Source: Polytrichum commune
Lineage: Eukaryota > Streptophyta > Polytrichopsida > Polytrichales > Polytrichaceae
Assembly (NCBI GenBank): GCA_950295325.1
Contig: OX485805.1
Coordinates: 36,195,501 to 36,259,500, forward strand
Length of the DNA: 64,000 bases
Reading direction: 5' to 3'
How positions within the stretch are numbered: the first letter of the stretch is position 1; the number at the start of each line of letters is the position of its first letter. The notes under the pieces were generated by a model, which saw only the letters and a program-made list of their open reading frames with translations, had not been told where the DNA came from and searched no databases. The position numbers were made by a program, and so were the translations under genes. Shown piece after piece: positions 21,664-33,740 of this stretch.

Positions 21664-24600
21664 AATGCTCACCTGAATCCAATAGCATTTATTTATTACT
21701 TGGATTCATTTTGTCTCCAAGTTGTGCCACTATGCTCTTTGCGAGGATTAACCATGCAATGTAAATTCAAACCATTGTGTACTGTACTTGATTGAATTTG
21801 CCCAGTCAGGGCACTTCGGAAACTTAGGGTCCATTGGCTCTAAAGTAGACACTGACTATTTGTATTATTCACCAATGATCTACTCTGATGTAATGGAGAT
21901 CACAATCATTGGGGTTATCATCTACCACAATTTTTAATCACTGCATATTTTATGCATGAGACTTGGTTTTGCCATTAAGACTTGTCTCCACAAAGTTCGA
22001 TGAGTATTACTTAGGTTACCCTCTGAAAGGAGCATAAGATATGCCAATAAGTGTAGTGTGCTTGATGTAATATTTTCTGTGGATTCTACAGGCTTGCACT
22101 AAATATCCCTTCAGTTCTTGAGGGTCTCATCTCAGATCAAATAATGTACATCATAGAGTGTAATGTGATGCCCTGTTGAGCCCATGCTTATTTTCTATTT
22201 GGTATGGCTCAGAAACCGAGGAAATTTACTGAAAGCCAATCACATCCTTGCTGGGTATTTTCAACCATGAAGGAAGAGCAAGCATCTTCAACCACTTAAT
22301 TCAAAAATTATATTAGATCCAGAATCAAGGCCCAATTCATGGAAGTATATCTCTTAATATGAATGACTACAATCCTTCAAATTACTTTTCACCTATGAAG
22401 CTATGAAACTCTGACTATGATTGTTATTTGGTACGCATTAGCAACAATGGACCCAATGTAGATGATCACTGTCTGCATGTGGCTTGCTTTCTTTGTCAAC
22501 GTCATCAACATTGAAGCGAATTTGATGTTTCTTCTTCATTCAGCACCTAATGCAAGGTGTATTATGAATTTCCCCAGTCAATCCAGATGACTTGACATTT
22601 GATGTCACAGATGTTTATTGGAGTGGACAATATGTAGATCAAGTATTTTCTGCGGAAGTCTATGCACACCAATGTATGCAATTAGGTTGCCTTCATGAAC
22701 AGGTTGCCTCTTTACCCATGCAGATTATCTTGGGTCAAAATCAGATTACAAAACTTATAACTTTCTTAATTACTATTTTAATAAATATTTAAAATAGTGT
22801 GGCATGTCGATAAATTAGTGTGGGGCAACTTAATTGCACATATTAGTGTAGAGGGAAGTGGTTGACAAATTTTGGAGCACAAGAATAAACAACAATGAAG
22901 ACTATTAACAATAGTTTTCCCAACATTTGGGAACTCACCAACAAACAATGTAGTATGTTGCATGCACTTAGGCCATGAGTAAGTCCTTTCATGAGGCAAG
23001 TGGGCCTTTCATGGCTATTCTTTGAATTGGACAACTATATTCGAGTGGGTGAGGTTTGCGTGGATGTAAGAACGCACAACGCTCACCCAAATGCATGTGT
23101 TAAGAGACATTGGACTACATGCTCAAAATATGGTAATCATTTTGCTTAATGGCTGAAATCCATCACAAGGGGGCAATTTCTAAGAGTTGCAATCACAACA
23201 TTGCTTGCACCGGGTTTTGCAAAGCCACCCCAACAAACTTCTCATCACTACAATTATCACACACACCGGCAATACATCCCATAAGGTTAAGGTTACCATA
23301 CAAAAAGCCCACACCCACATAAATATTCATGGTGACAATGAAGCATATAAACTTGTGAAAATTGGTTAACTTGCCAATGTCATCCCTAACATTCCATTCC
23401 ACCTTATTGGACTTTGAATTACATATTGGCCTTCCTCAATATCTACATCCACCTAACATGACAACTTTGTCCAAAACCTCAAACGCTATATAGAGAAAGA
23501 ATATCTCAACTCAACAATCTCTAACTCTACCCTTTGTTACCCCTATGCCGCTAAATGGTTAACCAATGATGATATACATCACCAATGGTCAAACATGTTT
23601 TGGTTTTTCCCTACTACATTTGACACCCATCACCCAAACCTTCAAATTTTGTTATGGACAATACATGCAAAACTTTTGTGAATAGAAAATATTTGACCCC
23701 ACACTCTCCCCCCTTTCCCAACTAGGTCGCCTTCAACAAATTGATAACTGCCTCCACCTCCTCTCATGTTGCACCAATAAACATATTTATAATTTACACA
23801 CTAACTAACATAATAAAGCAATACATATGATTGTAACCACATTACTATCATGCCTAGCCACAAGATATTTTACACTCATTTCATGTGGGTACACTCCATA
23901 ATTGACCTCCGGATAACACATTACCCTCATGGCTACTCTCATGCACTTGCTCCTTTGTCAAATGTCGATGTCTTGCACACCTTCGCCCAAACGTTTGTTA
24001 TGCATTAAATGCACTTCACCACATAACACTCATTCATTTCAACCCATCACCACAACCTAAAATACAATTCATAAAAATTCACACATTGCAACAACTACTT
24101 CTCTTCTATTGCCATTGCTAGTAAACATGAAATGATGGTATTCTTACACCCCATCTCTGCAATCTTGGATGGAATACCCTCCCCCCTATTATTCTCATTG
24201 CGGGTATCCACGGCATCATCCATAAAACCTCTAGTGACAAAATCCAAAATCTCAACATCCCCAACAAAACTATTCCAATTGTGGGTCCATGCAATCATTT
24301 AAGGAAAAAAAGTAAAAACTCACTTTGAAATCTTACAACTTTTGCATCTCAACTCTAACTCTTAAAGTTGAAATGATATCACATGAGATTCATGATTGCC
24401 AATTGGAAGAGACGATTCCCATTTTGATATAACCACCAAAAACGTTTGTGGAGTTGGAAGTGCCCACAAGAGGGCCATATGCCTTAGATGAAAAAGTCCT
24501 TGGAGGGCAAGACCCTTTGTGTGGTGGACCCATGTCCATTAATTTGGACAATAAGGTAGAAGTGCCTAAAAGTGACATTCTGATGACCACAATCACTTAA

Positions 24601-27150
24601 TTAACCTAGAAAATATATTACATTACATGCCTGAGCACAACAATGATGAGATTGCATGAATCGTAGGATATCAAATTTATGTAGAAATGTTCAGAATCAC
24701 AAATATCATGGTATCCTACTTTTTTTGATTGAGGGTGCAAGATGGGATGAAGTTTCATAGTTGGGAGCACATGTAATTAGTTGTGATGATGCAACTTCAT
24801 GCCATTTAGAAATAGCCATGTGTCTCCAAGTTTTGCATAAAGCAAAGATTTCTCTCATCCAACTCACTTGTACCTAATGTTGAAGCTAATAGTGTTGAGT
24901 TCACATATGCATGCAATTACATTGTTGTATGGAATTATATATTGCTACTATCCATTATGCATTTAAGGGTTAATGGTAAAGAACATAATAAGTCAAGTCA
25001 AATTGGTTAACTGATCCACCCGCTTTGCACTAGCCTAGATGCCATAGTAGATTCCTAGCCCATCTAACCCATCATAAATTGGGGCTGCAACCACTTAAAT
25101 CAAATTGTAGGTAGCCACATTATAAAAACGATAAACTCCATAACGACTTGCCTATATTAGGTTGTACACTATTCCATGACTACACTATTTTGTTAAATTA
25201 GTGTGGGCCATACTGCTTCCCAATTATCCATTATATATATACAATAATTTGAAGCGGCTCATTGTAATTTCCAGTGTGAAAAATTAGTGTGGGCTTCTTC
25301 GTCAACATATTTGGATGAAAATTCAAGGCAAGGTTGTACTATAAAGTTACTAATCAAAACCAATGCAAAATACTATAAATTTAATGCCAACCCACATGAA
25401 TTTCCCACCCACAATATGTTGACAAAACTATGTAGTATGGAGTTTCTTTCCACACATCACAACCTCCAACTAAACTAAAATAAAAATAAAAATGTGTGAG
25501 AGTGTTGACAGAAAAGGGATGGCTGTCATCCGTAAACAAAAAAAATTCAAAAAATGAATGTAGGAATTGGGTCACTGACGGAATTGGGTAACTCTACTTT
25601 AGGTATAATATTGGTCTTTCCATTTGCATATAAAGCACTATGCACTTTGTAGTCTTTATTTATCTTTCTATCTCTATTGGGCTTTGTGAGTGGATTAACA
25701 CAAGTAACTTAAGTTGCATGGGTAGGAAATTGCCTAGCATGATTCATAAATAAGCACGGAACTCTAAGAATGTTATCTCTTGTCGATTTTGGTTGCTTGT
25801 TTGGTGAAGTCTTTGAAAGTGCATTTTGAAACCATGGAATGCACCAACAATTCAAAAGGCATGCAAATATCATGACAAAGTCATGGAATGCAAAACAATG
25901 AGGATTTTTTTAGGGGGTTTCTTTATGGATCAAAATCTCCGATGCCGTGTCGAGCATTCCTGACTTTGGCTTTCCGCCATTTGATTTTAAGCGACCCTTG
26001 TACTCATCAAGTCGGTGCTCACCATTTTAGGCTCATGCATACCTAGTCTTTTCCCTATGTCTTTGATGCATCATTCTTGGAAACGTGGCATGTAACTAAA
26101 ATACCCTCTACTTTCTAGATTTGTTACGCTATAAAATTAACTAACAAAATCTAACAATGATCCATGTCAAATATAGGAGTCTAGATCCTAAATGATCTTG
26201 GAGGCTTATTTAATTGGACATTGTCACTTAATTAGAGAGTGAGAACAATTGATGTGGCCCAAGCTAGATTTCTACTAGTTAGAAATTTAGCATGGGTTGA
26301 AAATTAATGTGGCTCACATTGATTCACATTATGAGAATTAGCGTGGGCTCTAGAAAATCATTGTGGCCCACAATATTAGGACTATTTGCTGTATATTCCA
26401 TACTTTGGTTTCAAATATGCAAATTATTCACATGGTATTTAAGTGATATGTTTCTTTGTTTATATATTGTAAATTGTATTTGGCATGAAAAATCATAAAA
26501 TAAGTAAGTTTACAAGTGTATGTGGCATTGGTATCCAAATATAATATGTGTTTAAGTCATTGAAATTAAATTGATTGCATTTGTATGTATTTGGTTTTAG
26601 ATGTAGATTTTACTTGTAGCAAAGACTCATGTACTGATTGAAAAACTACAACATATAGAATGACTCATTTAGGACATGGTCCTGATCAATGAGATTGGCT
26701 AGACCTACATCAAGGTCTAGCTTCAAGCTACACAAACAATATTTGAAAAAGTTAATTATGGGCTCCTTGGATGTTTAAGGATTTGGTGGTGCATTTCGTG
26801 TTTTTGTATGTAACCACATGGATCCATGGAAGGGGTAATATTTGGGCGTCTCCCGTACTTCGTACACATAGGGATGGACAAAATCTATAGTATGTACAAA
26901 GGAGGGCTATTATGTAAGGCCAAGAAAATGTAAACGTAAATAAGAGTTGTTGTTCAATCTTGCATATGAGTGCCTCAGTCATGTTTTCTGCACTCTTTTT
27001 GTTGTATCTAAGAAAACTAAACATGTGCAAATACTTGAGGCTATGTGTAATCCCTACATAATTTTGTATTGTTCATAAATTCTTTGTATATGGGGGCCGT
27101 ATTAGATTCAAGGTCATGCACGCATGTTATTTTGTATTCCAACAAAGAGC
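21664..27150. other. Gene-poor intergenic DNA
   Basis: AT-rich with only chance ORFs. It holds one R6 copy (23030-23185) and several GTGTGGGCC or GTGGCCCAC motifs (22800, 25200, 25285, 26290, 26340) that may mark eroded inverted-repeat elements. No protein family or RNA gene recognised. Confidence 0.5.
23030..23185 (+). mobile_element. R6 dispersed element, partial
   Basis: Shares GTGGGTGAGG, GCATGTGTTAAGAGA, CATTGGACTACATGCTCAAAATAT and a CAAGGGGGCAA segment with the other R6 copies. The right part is missing or diverged. Confidence 0.5.
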
Positions 27151-27151
27151 A

Positions 27152-27164
27152 CCCCCCCCCCCCC
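27152..27164. repeat. Poly-C homopolymer (13 C)
   Basis: An uninterrupted run of 13 C in AT-rich sequence. Runs of G or C of 8 or more also occur near 8849, 55708, 57093 and 61597, often next to R5/R6 elements. Confidence 0.8.
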
Positions 27165-27779
27165 AAGTTTAAGGGTTATCATAATGACATGTCGAGACCT
27201 CTTGTTAGGACAAGATTCAACTTTGATGAAAAGTAATTTCACAAATAACAGTAGTCCTTGAAAGGACATGAATAGCTCCAAGGATTGTGGCAACCATATA
27301 ACTTGAAGTGACAACATTGGGAGCCCCAAGTATAGTTCCAAAAACATATTTAAGCATACCCTTCCCCAAAATTAGCATCGAAAACCTGGGCCGAATCAAT
27401 CTAGTACTATTAAATTGGGATGAATCAACCATTAACCTATAGTATATATGTTCTTGAAAATCCAGTAAATCCTAGCATCGTTGTCACAAACCCAAAGTTT
27501 AGGAAAAGAGGCTAGGATGGGTCTAAGACTCTACTTTCCGTGGACACAAAAATCTATGCATGTGTTGTGCACGAAGTAGGTATGGACTTATTCTCCATAT
27601 GTTATTGGAAGTCTAGTAATCGTAGCTCGAATCCCTACCTCCTTTTGAAACAAAGGGAAGTCACTGTAGAGAGCTCTATATTTTATCTTTATGTGTGCCG
27701 GAATGTAGTTTCCAAGTGGGTCTTAGCAAATGTGAGCATGACATGTGGCAAAAAAATTGGGGGAAAATACTTATTTTGT

Positions 27780-28900
27780 GTCTACGGTAATAGGCACTCT
27801 TCTAGAAGAAAGCATAGGAGAAAGAGAAAAGGAATAGTTTCGTTGCGGATTCAGCACCGGCACGAAAAGGGTCCGTTTGCCAATAGCCAGGCAAGAGCCT
27901 TGCTCTTGAGTTGCAGTTTCGTGGAGGGCCTAGCTAGTACTGCCTGCCTTTCAAAAGGTGGATTCTTGAGGAGAGAAAAAATGGAACTTGGGGAAAATAC
28001 CGGGAAGAAGAACTTATTAAAATCGAGGAGGGTAGTAGGTAGACGACGAGGTCGGTGATTGATCGGCGTCTCTCAAGTTTCCGCTTATTAAGGATCCGAT
28101 AGAGGGGGACAGTGTGCCCGTGTGCTTGCTATAATTGGGTTGAGAGTTCTTCCCCAATCTTCAGTGTTCATTCAATCCATTCAAGTTTTCAAGTTCGTCT
28201 AATTACTGCGTCTGCATTCGAGGCAGGAGTTGCACAAGGATCTCCTTGTTTCTCGTGAGTTCCATGCATCTCTGAACTGCTGTATTGAGTTCCATGCTTA
28301 GGATATCATCGTCTGCAGCTCCTTGAATAGTTGTTCTCTAGGGCTTAATATGCCGCTCGTGTTGATTAGCGGTCTCATGATGATTCCAATGGAACGGCTT
28401 TGAATTTTCTCCTCTCGTGAAAGATCCAAGTTATATTTGCCGCTCGTGCTATCAGTTCCAGTGTCAATTTCGGGTCTCGTGATGATTTCAGCTGACGGCT
28501 TTGAGTTTCGGTTTTATCATGAATGCTTGACTGTAGACTAAGCTGCTTGTGTAAGTTGTTAATACAAGTTCTCGTGGATTTTTTTAAAACGGATGGCTTT
28601 CCTGACGGAATTGCTTTAATTTCTTGTGACGTTGCTGTTTGTAGAGTACCCGAAACAACATCTAAACATGGAGCTCTGTTTGCATCATGTTCTTGGGAAA
28701 GATTGCAAGAAGCACGGACCCAAAATCAAAGCCGGCAATCAAGCTCCCTCTTACGGCGCCAGATGAGGGAAGGCTCATAATGATGGCCACGGAGCATGAT
28801 ACCGGAGGTTGAGGCAGCGCGGTTAACTGGGCCGGGGCTCTTGAATTTTTATGACGTTTGCCGTGCGGATTGTTTCGAGGCCTCACAATTAGCCACTCTA
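27780..28900 (+). other. GC-richer island: possible transcript 5' region or organelle-derived insert
   Basis: Composition changes abruptly. The first part (27780-28130) contains CAAGAGCCTTGCTCTTG, a small hairpin, and a style reminiscent of plant mitochondrial spacer DNA. The second part (28130-28660) has repeated modules with GCCGCTCGTG, TCTCGTGATGATTTC and GACGGCTTTGA, TCTCGTGAGT donor-like sites and a GTTTGTAG acceptor-like site at 28644. A 41-codon ORF from the ATG at 28687 to the TGA at 28812 and a 32-codon ORF from 28668 overlap in different frames; neither is recognised. Expression data would be needed to call a gene. Confidence 0.3.
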
Positions 28901-29309
28901 AGTTCTTGTAAAGGGCAGTTGTTTGTTATAAGATTTTAGTTGTGACCATGCTCACAATAGATTGTTAGATATAAACGCCGGCGGCAAGCATAAACAAAAG
29001 AGCCTCTTCCACCGCCACCTGCTATCATCGTTCAGTGGAGGGTTTTGTGACACAAGGGAACACAGATTGATCTTCAATTGACCTGACCATGTTCACGTAC
29101 TATAGAACATTTTCATATGCACAAGTGAGTGACGACTATTTGGTATGTAACAAGTGTGGTCACATGAAGACCATGCCTTGAAGTATAATGAAAGACGGAA
29201 GTTGAAGATGTTGGGAGCGTAAAATTCCTATTAGAATAATTGTTGTGTTTCCTTTGTTCAAATGAAGATATGAAGCACACAGTTTCCTATCATCTTGTTG
29301 AATGTGTAT
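28901..29309. other. Intergenic DNA
   Basis: No coding, RNA or repeat feature recognised in this stretch, which separates the GC-richer island from the fold-back element at 29310. Confidence 0.4.
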
Positions 29310-29640
29310 GGTGAAAGCTAGATCAACACTCGTAGAGAACTATGCCGAAAAGAACCGTAGCCGATCTTCTAACCAGCTGATCTGCAGTCACTAGTCGACT
29401 GCAGATTTGTTTTTATGGTTTAGCGACCAAAATTTTAGGAATTTGGGGGTGTGTAATATACCGTTGGAAAGGTCTTTAAAATACCTTTCCAACGGTATAT
29501 TACACGCCCAGATTTTCTAAACATTTAAGTCGTAAAATGGAAAAGAAAAATATGTAATCGTTTAGCAACTGCATATCAGGCTGGTCAAAAAATCCGCGGT
29601 TGTTTTTGACTGCGGTTGACTGACGATTTCTAATTGAACG
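29310..29640. repeat. Large fold-back element with a perfect 23-bp central stem
   Basis: The central arms 29451-29473 and 29483-29505 are perfect reverse complements (GTGTAATATACCGTTGG...) around a 9-nt loop. Imperfect pairing continues outward: ACCAGCTGATCTGCAGT on the left pairs with ACTGCATATCAGGCTGGT on the right, and the AACCGTAGCC region pairs with GCGGTT further out, giving arms of roughly 130 nt. It is either a fold-back transposon or a hairpin-RNA source. Confidence 0.7.
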
Positions 29641-30938
29641 TACATGTGATTGGAACAATTTCATTTGTATTAACTTGCATGACGTGGAGGGGAGTTCGAA
29701 CCTTGTAGATTTTGATTAATCAAAGTGCAACTTGTGTGAATCTTGTCCATGTATAATCGGTGTTCCTCAATCACATCCAACCATGGTGGTGCTCAACACA
29801 GGCAAAGGGAATTGCTGCACACGAATACAATTCCTCTCATCCATCCATATTAGAAAACATGCCCCCTCCATATGGGTGGTTGGTTCATCTCTATTGGGTC
29901 TAATTATACCATTTTGGGGTCTTAACACTTACTTTAAAAAATCTTCATGATACGTGTTGTTTTTGGTGGATGAATAAGAGTTTATATAATTGTATGCAAA
30001 AAATTCTATCTTGTCATTTACATTTAAAAATCTTAGTTAACCTTCATTACCCAAGGCAACCCCATGGGCTCTCTCACAATAAGAGAAGCCACCCTGGAGC
30101 CATTTTACGCCTTCATTTAGGTCCTTACTCAACATGGAGACTCTTTAATGTTTTGAAATAGATAGGTGCAACTCTTGTTCAATTTTGTTTTTGATTTGAA
30201 GGATAACAGTGTTGTGAAGTTTTTCTTTGAAGCTTGTAGAAGGGGGAAAAAAATTCTTGCCCATGGGTGTTGTCCGTTGCAAGATTGGCCATCTTTAGTA
30301 GTGTAGGCAACACCCCGAACCAAAACCGATATACAAGCTCATTGTGAGAGACACTCATCATTTGGTCAATGCAATTATTTGACCACCTCTAGAGTAGCCG
30401 TATGAACTCCAAAATTGGAATTCAAATTCTCACATATGTATATATGTGTGTGTGTGTGTGTGTGTGTACGTGTTTCTATTTTTTCTAAACTTCCTCATCC
30501 ATCTTTTCATTTCAAAAAAATCACAAAAGAAAGCAATATAACCACTAGCTACCCCAACTTGAGGACTTCAACTTTGCGATTTGTTGGATTTCTCAAATCT
30601 TGTCTGAACAAAAGAGCTTTTGCTTCCCACATCATCTTCATAATGGTGTGGTTGAGCATTAAATGTATTGACAATAATGAGCTAAATTGCCCTCAACATC
30701 AAGGGTGGTATCAACATCTTGGGCAATAAAGACGAAATAACATAGGCCTCCATAGTTAAGTAATGCGCAATTTCATGTGAGGCTCACTTGGAATGTTTTG
30801 TATTTTGCGAGTGTTGGGAAGACTGTGACAAAGTCATTCCCTCCATAATAGAATGTTAGTATGAATTGCACAATTACCAATGCTAGAAGTCAAACGCTCT
30901 TTAGAATAGAAGTAGCCACTTAAGGTAACTTAAGGTAC
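29641..30938. other. Intergenic DNA with a (GT)n microsatellite
   Basis: A dinucleotide TG/GT run occupies about 30443-30468. Otherwise AT-rich, with no gene recognised. Confidence 0.55.
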
Positions 30939-31063
30939 GTATACCCAAAACCATCACTGATCTTAAACACCACTATGTACCACATACATACATTTGAAAC
31001 CAACAAATGTATGTATGTGGTACATAGTGGTGGTTTTAAGTTCAGTGGTGGTTTTGGGTATAC
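30939..31063. repeat. Near-perfect inverted repeat, arms about 58-60 bp, 7-nt loop
   Basis: The left arm 30939-30996 (GTATACCCAAAACCATCAC...) and right arm 31004-31063 differ at only a few positions, with a 2-nt length difference. They would form a long, almost fully paired hairpin if transcribed. Short loop and high identity point to a recent origin. No coding content. Confidence 0.8.
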
Positions 31064-31201
31064 ATATTTTAATATTCCTTGCCTTAAGGCACAAGCAACA
31101 ATTTAGTGAGACAATGCCACAAAGGCAACCATGTGTTGAACATAGTATGGAAGGTAGATAGCACAAGGATCACATCTAGCATGCTTATTCTCAAGGTGAC
31201 A

Positions 31202-31292
31202 ACTTATAGTGGACCACAAGAAACTTCTCGGGAAAAAATGTTGATCCATACAATGGATCAACGTTTGATGTGGTCCACATTATAGTTTAAGT
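31202..31292. repeat. Fold-back with GTGGACCACA / TGTGGTCCAC arms
   Basis: Nested inverted segments: CTTATAGTGGACCACA pairs with TGTGGTCCACATTATAG, and the centre is GTTGATCCAT-ACA-ATGGATCAAC. A related GTGTGGTCCACA segment follows at 31322. Confidence 0.6.
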
Positions 31293-33489
31293 TTGATAGC
31301 GTGAGGACTCTTTGAAATTAGTGTGGTCCACAATTTTTAGGAATATATAGTATTGCACTTGGGCTCATGTACCAAAGTAATTATTCTTGACTTAAAACTT
31401 GTACATTCCCTTGTAAATGCATTGTTTAACCTTAGAAATCCGTGGTTGATAAATCTAAATTCAATACAAATCTTTGGCAATTTATTCTTAAATGATATGT
31501 ATCAATCAAACATTTATTTTCTGAGAAGGTGAATTGCAATGTCATCTAAATCTAATTGAAGGTTAAATTAGATAATTACGTTAACATGACATTTAGGAAG
31601 GGGGAAACCATGTTAAAGTTTTGTTTTGCATGAGTGAAGTGACAAAGATTCGAACAATTTGCTGTCTAAAATTTAAGTATATTTGGATTTATGCGTGAAG
31701 GATGGACAATTCCAACATACAATGAATGAGATTGGCACTCCACAATTGAATCGGAAACATGTGTCATCCAATTCCCCACTAGAAACCCCCTACATAGGCA
31801 CTTGGTTCTAGATCTTGGATGAATTTGTCCCAAATGTTGTCCGTTGTATACTTAAATCTAAGTTTGTTATGTTGTCATCCGCATTCACTTTGACAAGAGC
31901 TATTGTGATATTTAAATCAAGAAGAGAGAATTTGTTCGATCTCCTTTTATTTAGTGGAATAATTTACCAATTATACTAAGTGCATTGGTGATCGAGAAAC
32001 TTGGTTGGTTTTCTTCCTTCTAGTAGAGAAGACATGACGTATAATATATACTAAACATTTGAACGACAAGTTTCTTTAGTCCTTTTTGACTTATTGGAAA
32101 CAAAATTCTTAGCATAACTTTTGGATTGTATGTGATATTTTATCAATTTGTTATACAAAATGTTAGTTGATCACTAGAAGTTACCATCTATTTTATAACT
32201 TGTGATTGTGGCAATGAGCATTGACTTTTGATAAATAGTGATGCAACATCAAAGAGCTCTTCAAGGAAAAATGATATCGGGTTGAATTAATTATATAAAA
32301 CATATTAAATAAAGTGGTAACGGTTATCAAACTTTAAATTTTAAGATACACTTGTGGTTCTTCAAAGATTTAGTCATGTTTTCACTCAATGCATATTTAT
32401 CACCAATTCATAATCTCATAATAAATCCAAAGAAACTCATACAAACAACATACAATTACTTTTGAAAAAATTATAGGTTTTTTTCATCACATCACTAGGC
32501 TATATTTGTAGCTTTAAATTAGTTAACTATTTTGATATAAGATTCCAAATGGTTGCACCATTTGATAACCCATTACTTCTTAACATTCCTAATTGTAAAT
32601 CACCCCACCACTCAAGTGAGTTTCTCAACCCTAGGTAATAGTCCCAAATCGAAAGATGGCAGTAACATGCAGGCAAAGAGACTCTTCAATCTTTTTTGTT
32701 TCCTAAGGAAGCCAATGTTTCTTCTCTTCTCTTTCTTCTTTGTAAATAAGTTGATTCAATTTATCTTCTAGCTTATGTCATTGTGATCCTTTCATGAATA
32801 TTTAGCAATTTTTTGGGACCTAGGTAGAGTAAAATGCAACCCAAATTCGTATGATAACTAGTTGTAGCACTAACTATAGTCATAAACAATATAGATTTTG
32901 GCATTGATCTTCTTAGTGCTTGTTAAATGATCAAAGATACTACATAATGAAGCTTAATACTTGAGCATAATCTTCATGTATGTGTAGAAAACCACCATTG
33001 AAGTTTTAGTAATTTACATATTCATCTACTCAATATAACAATGTATTGCCACCAAATGGATTCCAATGGACTTCGAATGTTTCACACCGCCCTTGATGTA
33101 GAAGGCAATTCAGTCCACAACCGCAACCTTATTTTATGATTAGCCACTTCTTTGTGGAAATCAATGTCATTAGAAAGATATAAAAAGAAAAATCTCTTTG
33201 TTTCAACAAAATTTGAGAGAATTTAACAGTCATAAGTTGAAGTTCCAAAGTTGCAAAAGCTAATAAGATATGGTTTTTCAAATTTAGATGACATGATGGA
33301 TGGGTATCCATGATGTATGAAATGTATTGTATCAGTACCTTCATGTGATGATTTGAATTTCCAAACTAGCAGTTCATATCCTTATTCTAGAGGTAGTCAA
33401 AGTTTATTGATCAAATGATGAGTGTCTTTCACAATGAGCTTGAATGCCAATCTTGAAAAATGTTTGGTACATAGTGTTGCCCACACTAC
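31293..33489. other. Intergenic DNA without a recognised gene
   Basis: AT-rich, many stop codons in all frames, no bounded repeat identified. Confidence 0.5.
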
Positions 33490-33740
33490 ATACTAATGAA
33501 AGATGATCTTTACAATCAATGAATGGGGAGCATTGACCGCTAGTTACAATTTAATCAGTTGAGTTTGAGGAATAACTGGTTGAAGTTCAAGTCTTCAAGA
33601 AAATAATCTATCATTAGAGGAACTTAAAGAATATACCTCAAATTAATAAGGAAAACCGGAAGTATCACAACATGTAACTAGTTGGACTTGGAAACACTAG
33701 GATCTTAATTAATTATGCCCCCAAAAAATCCACAACATTG
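33490..33740 (+). repeat. R8 dispersed repeat, copy 3 (longest)
   Basis: Runs from CAATGAATGGGGAGCATTGACCG through GAGGAATAACTGGTTGAAG to GGACTTGGAAACACTAGG and AATTATGCCC. The inverted copy at 46030-46235 matches over the same span, which defines an element of about 200-250 bp. Confidence 0.6.

Noticed and set aside
27540-28058. 172-codon ORF
   Set aside because: No recognised domain; its second half lies in the composition island, and the first half is ordinary AT-rich DNA. No promoter or homologue evidence.
29660-29720. GAGTTCGAACC motif suggesting a tRNA B-box
   Set aside because: No cloverleaf can be formed around it on either strand.
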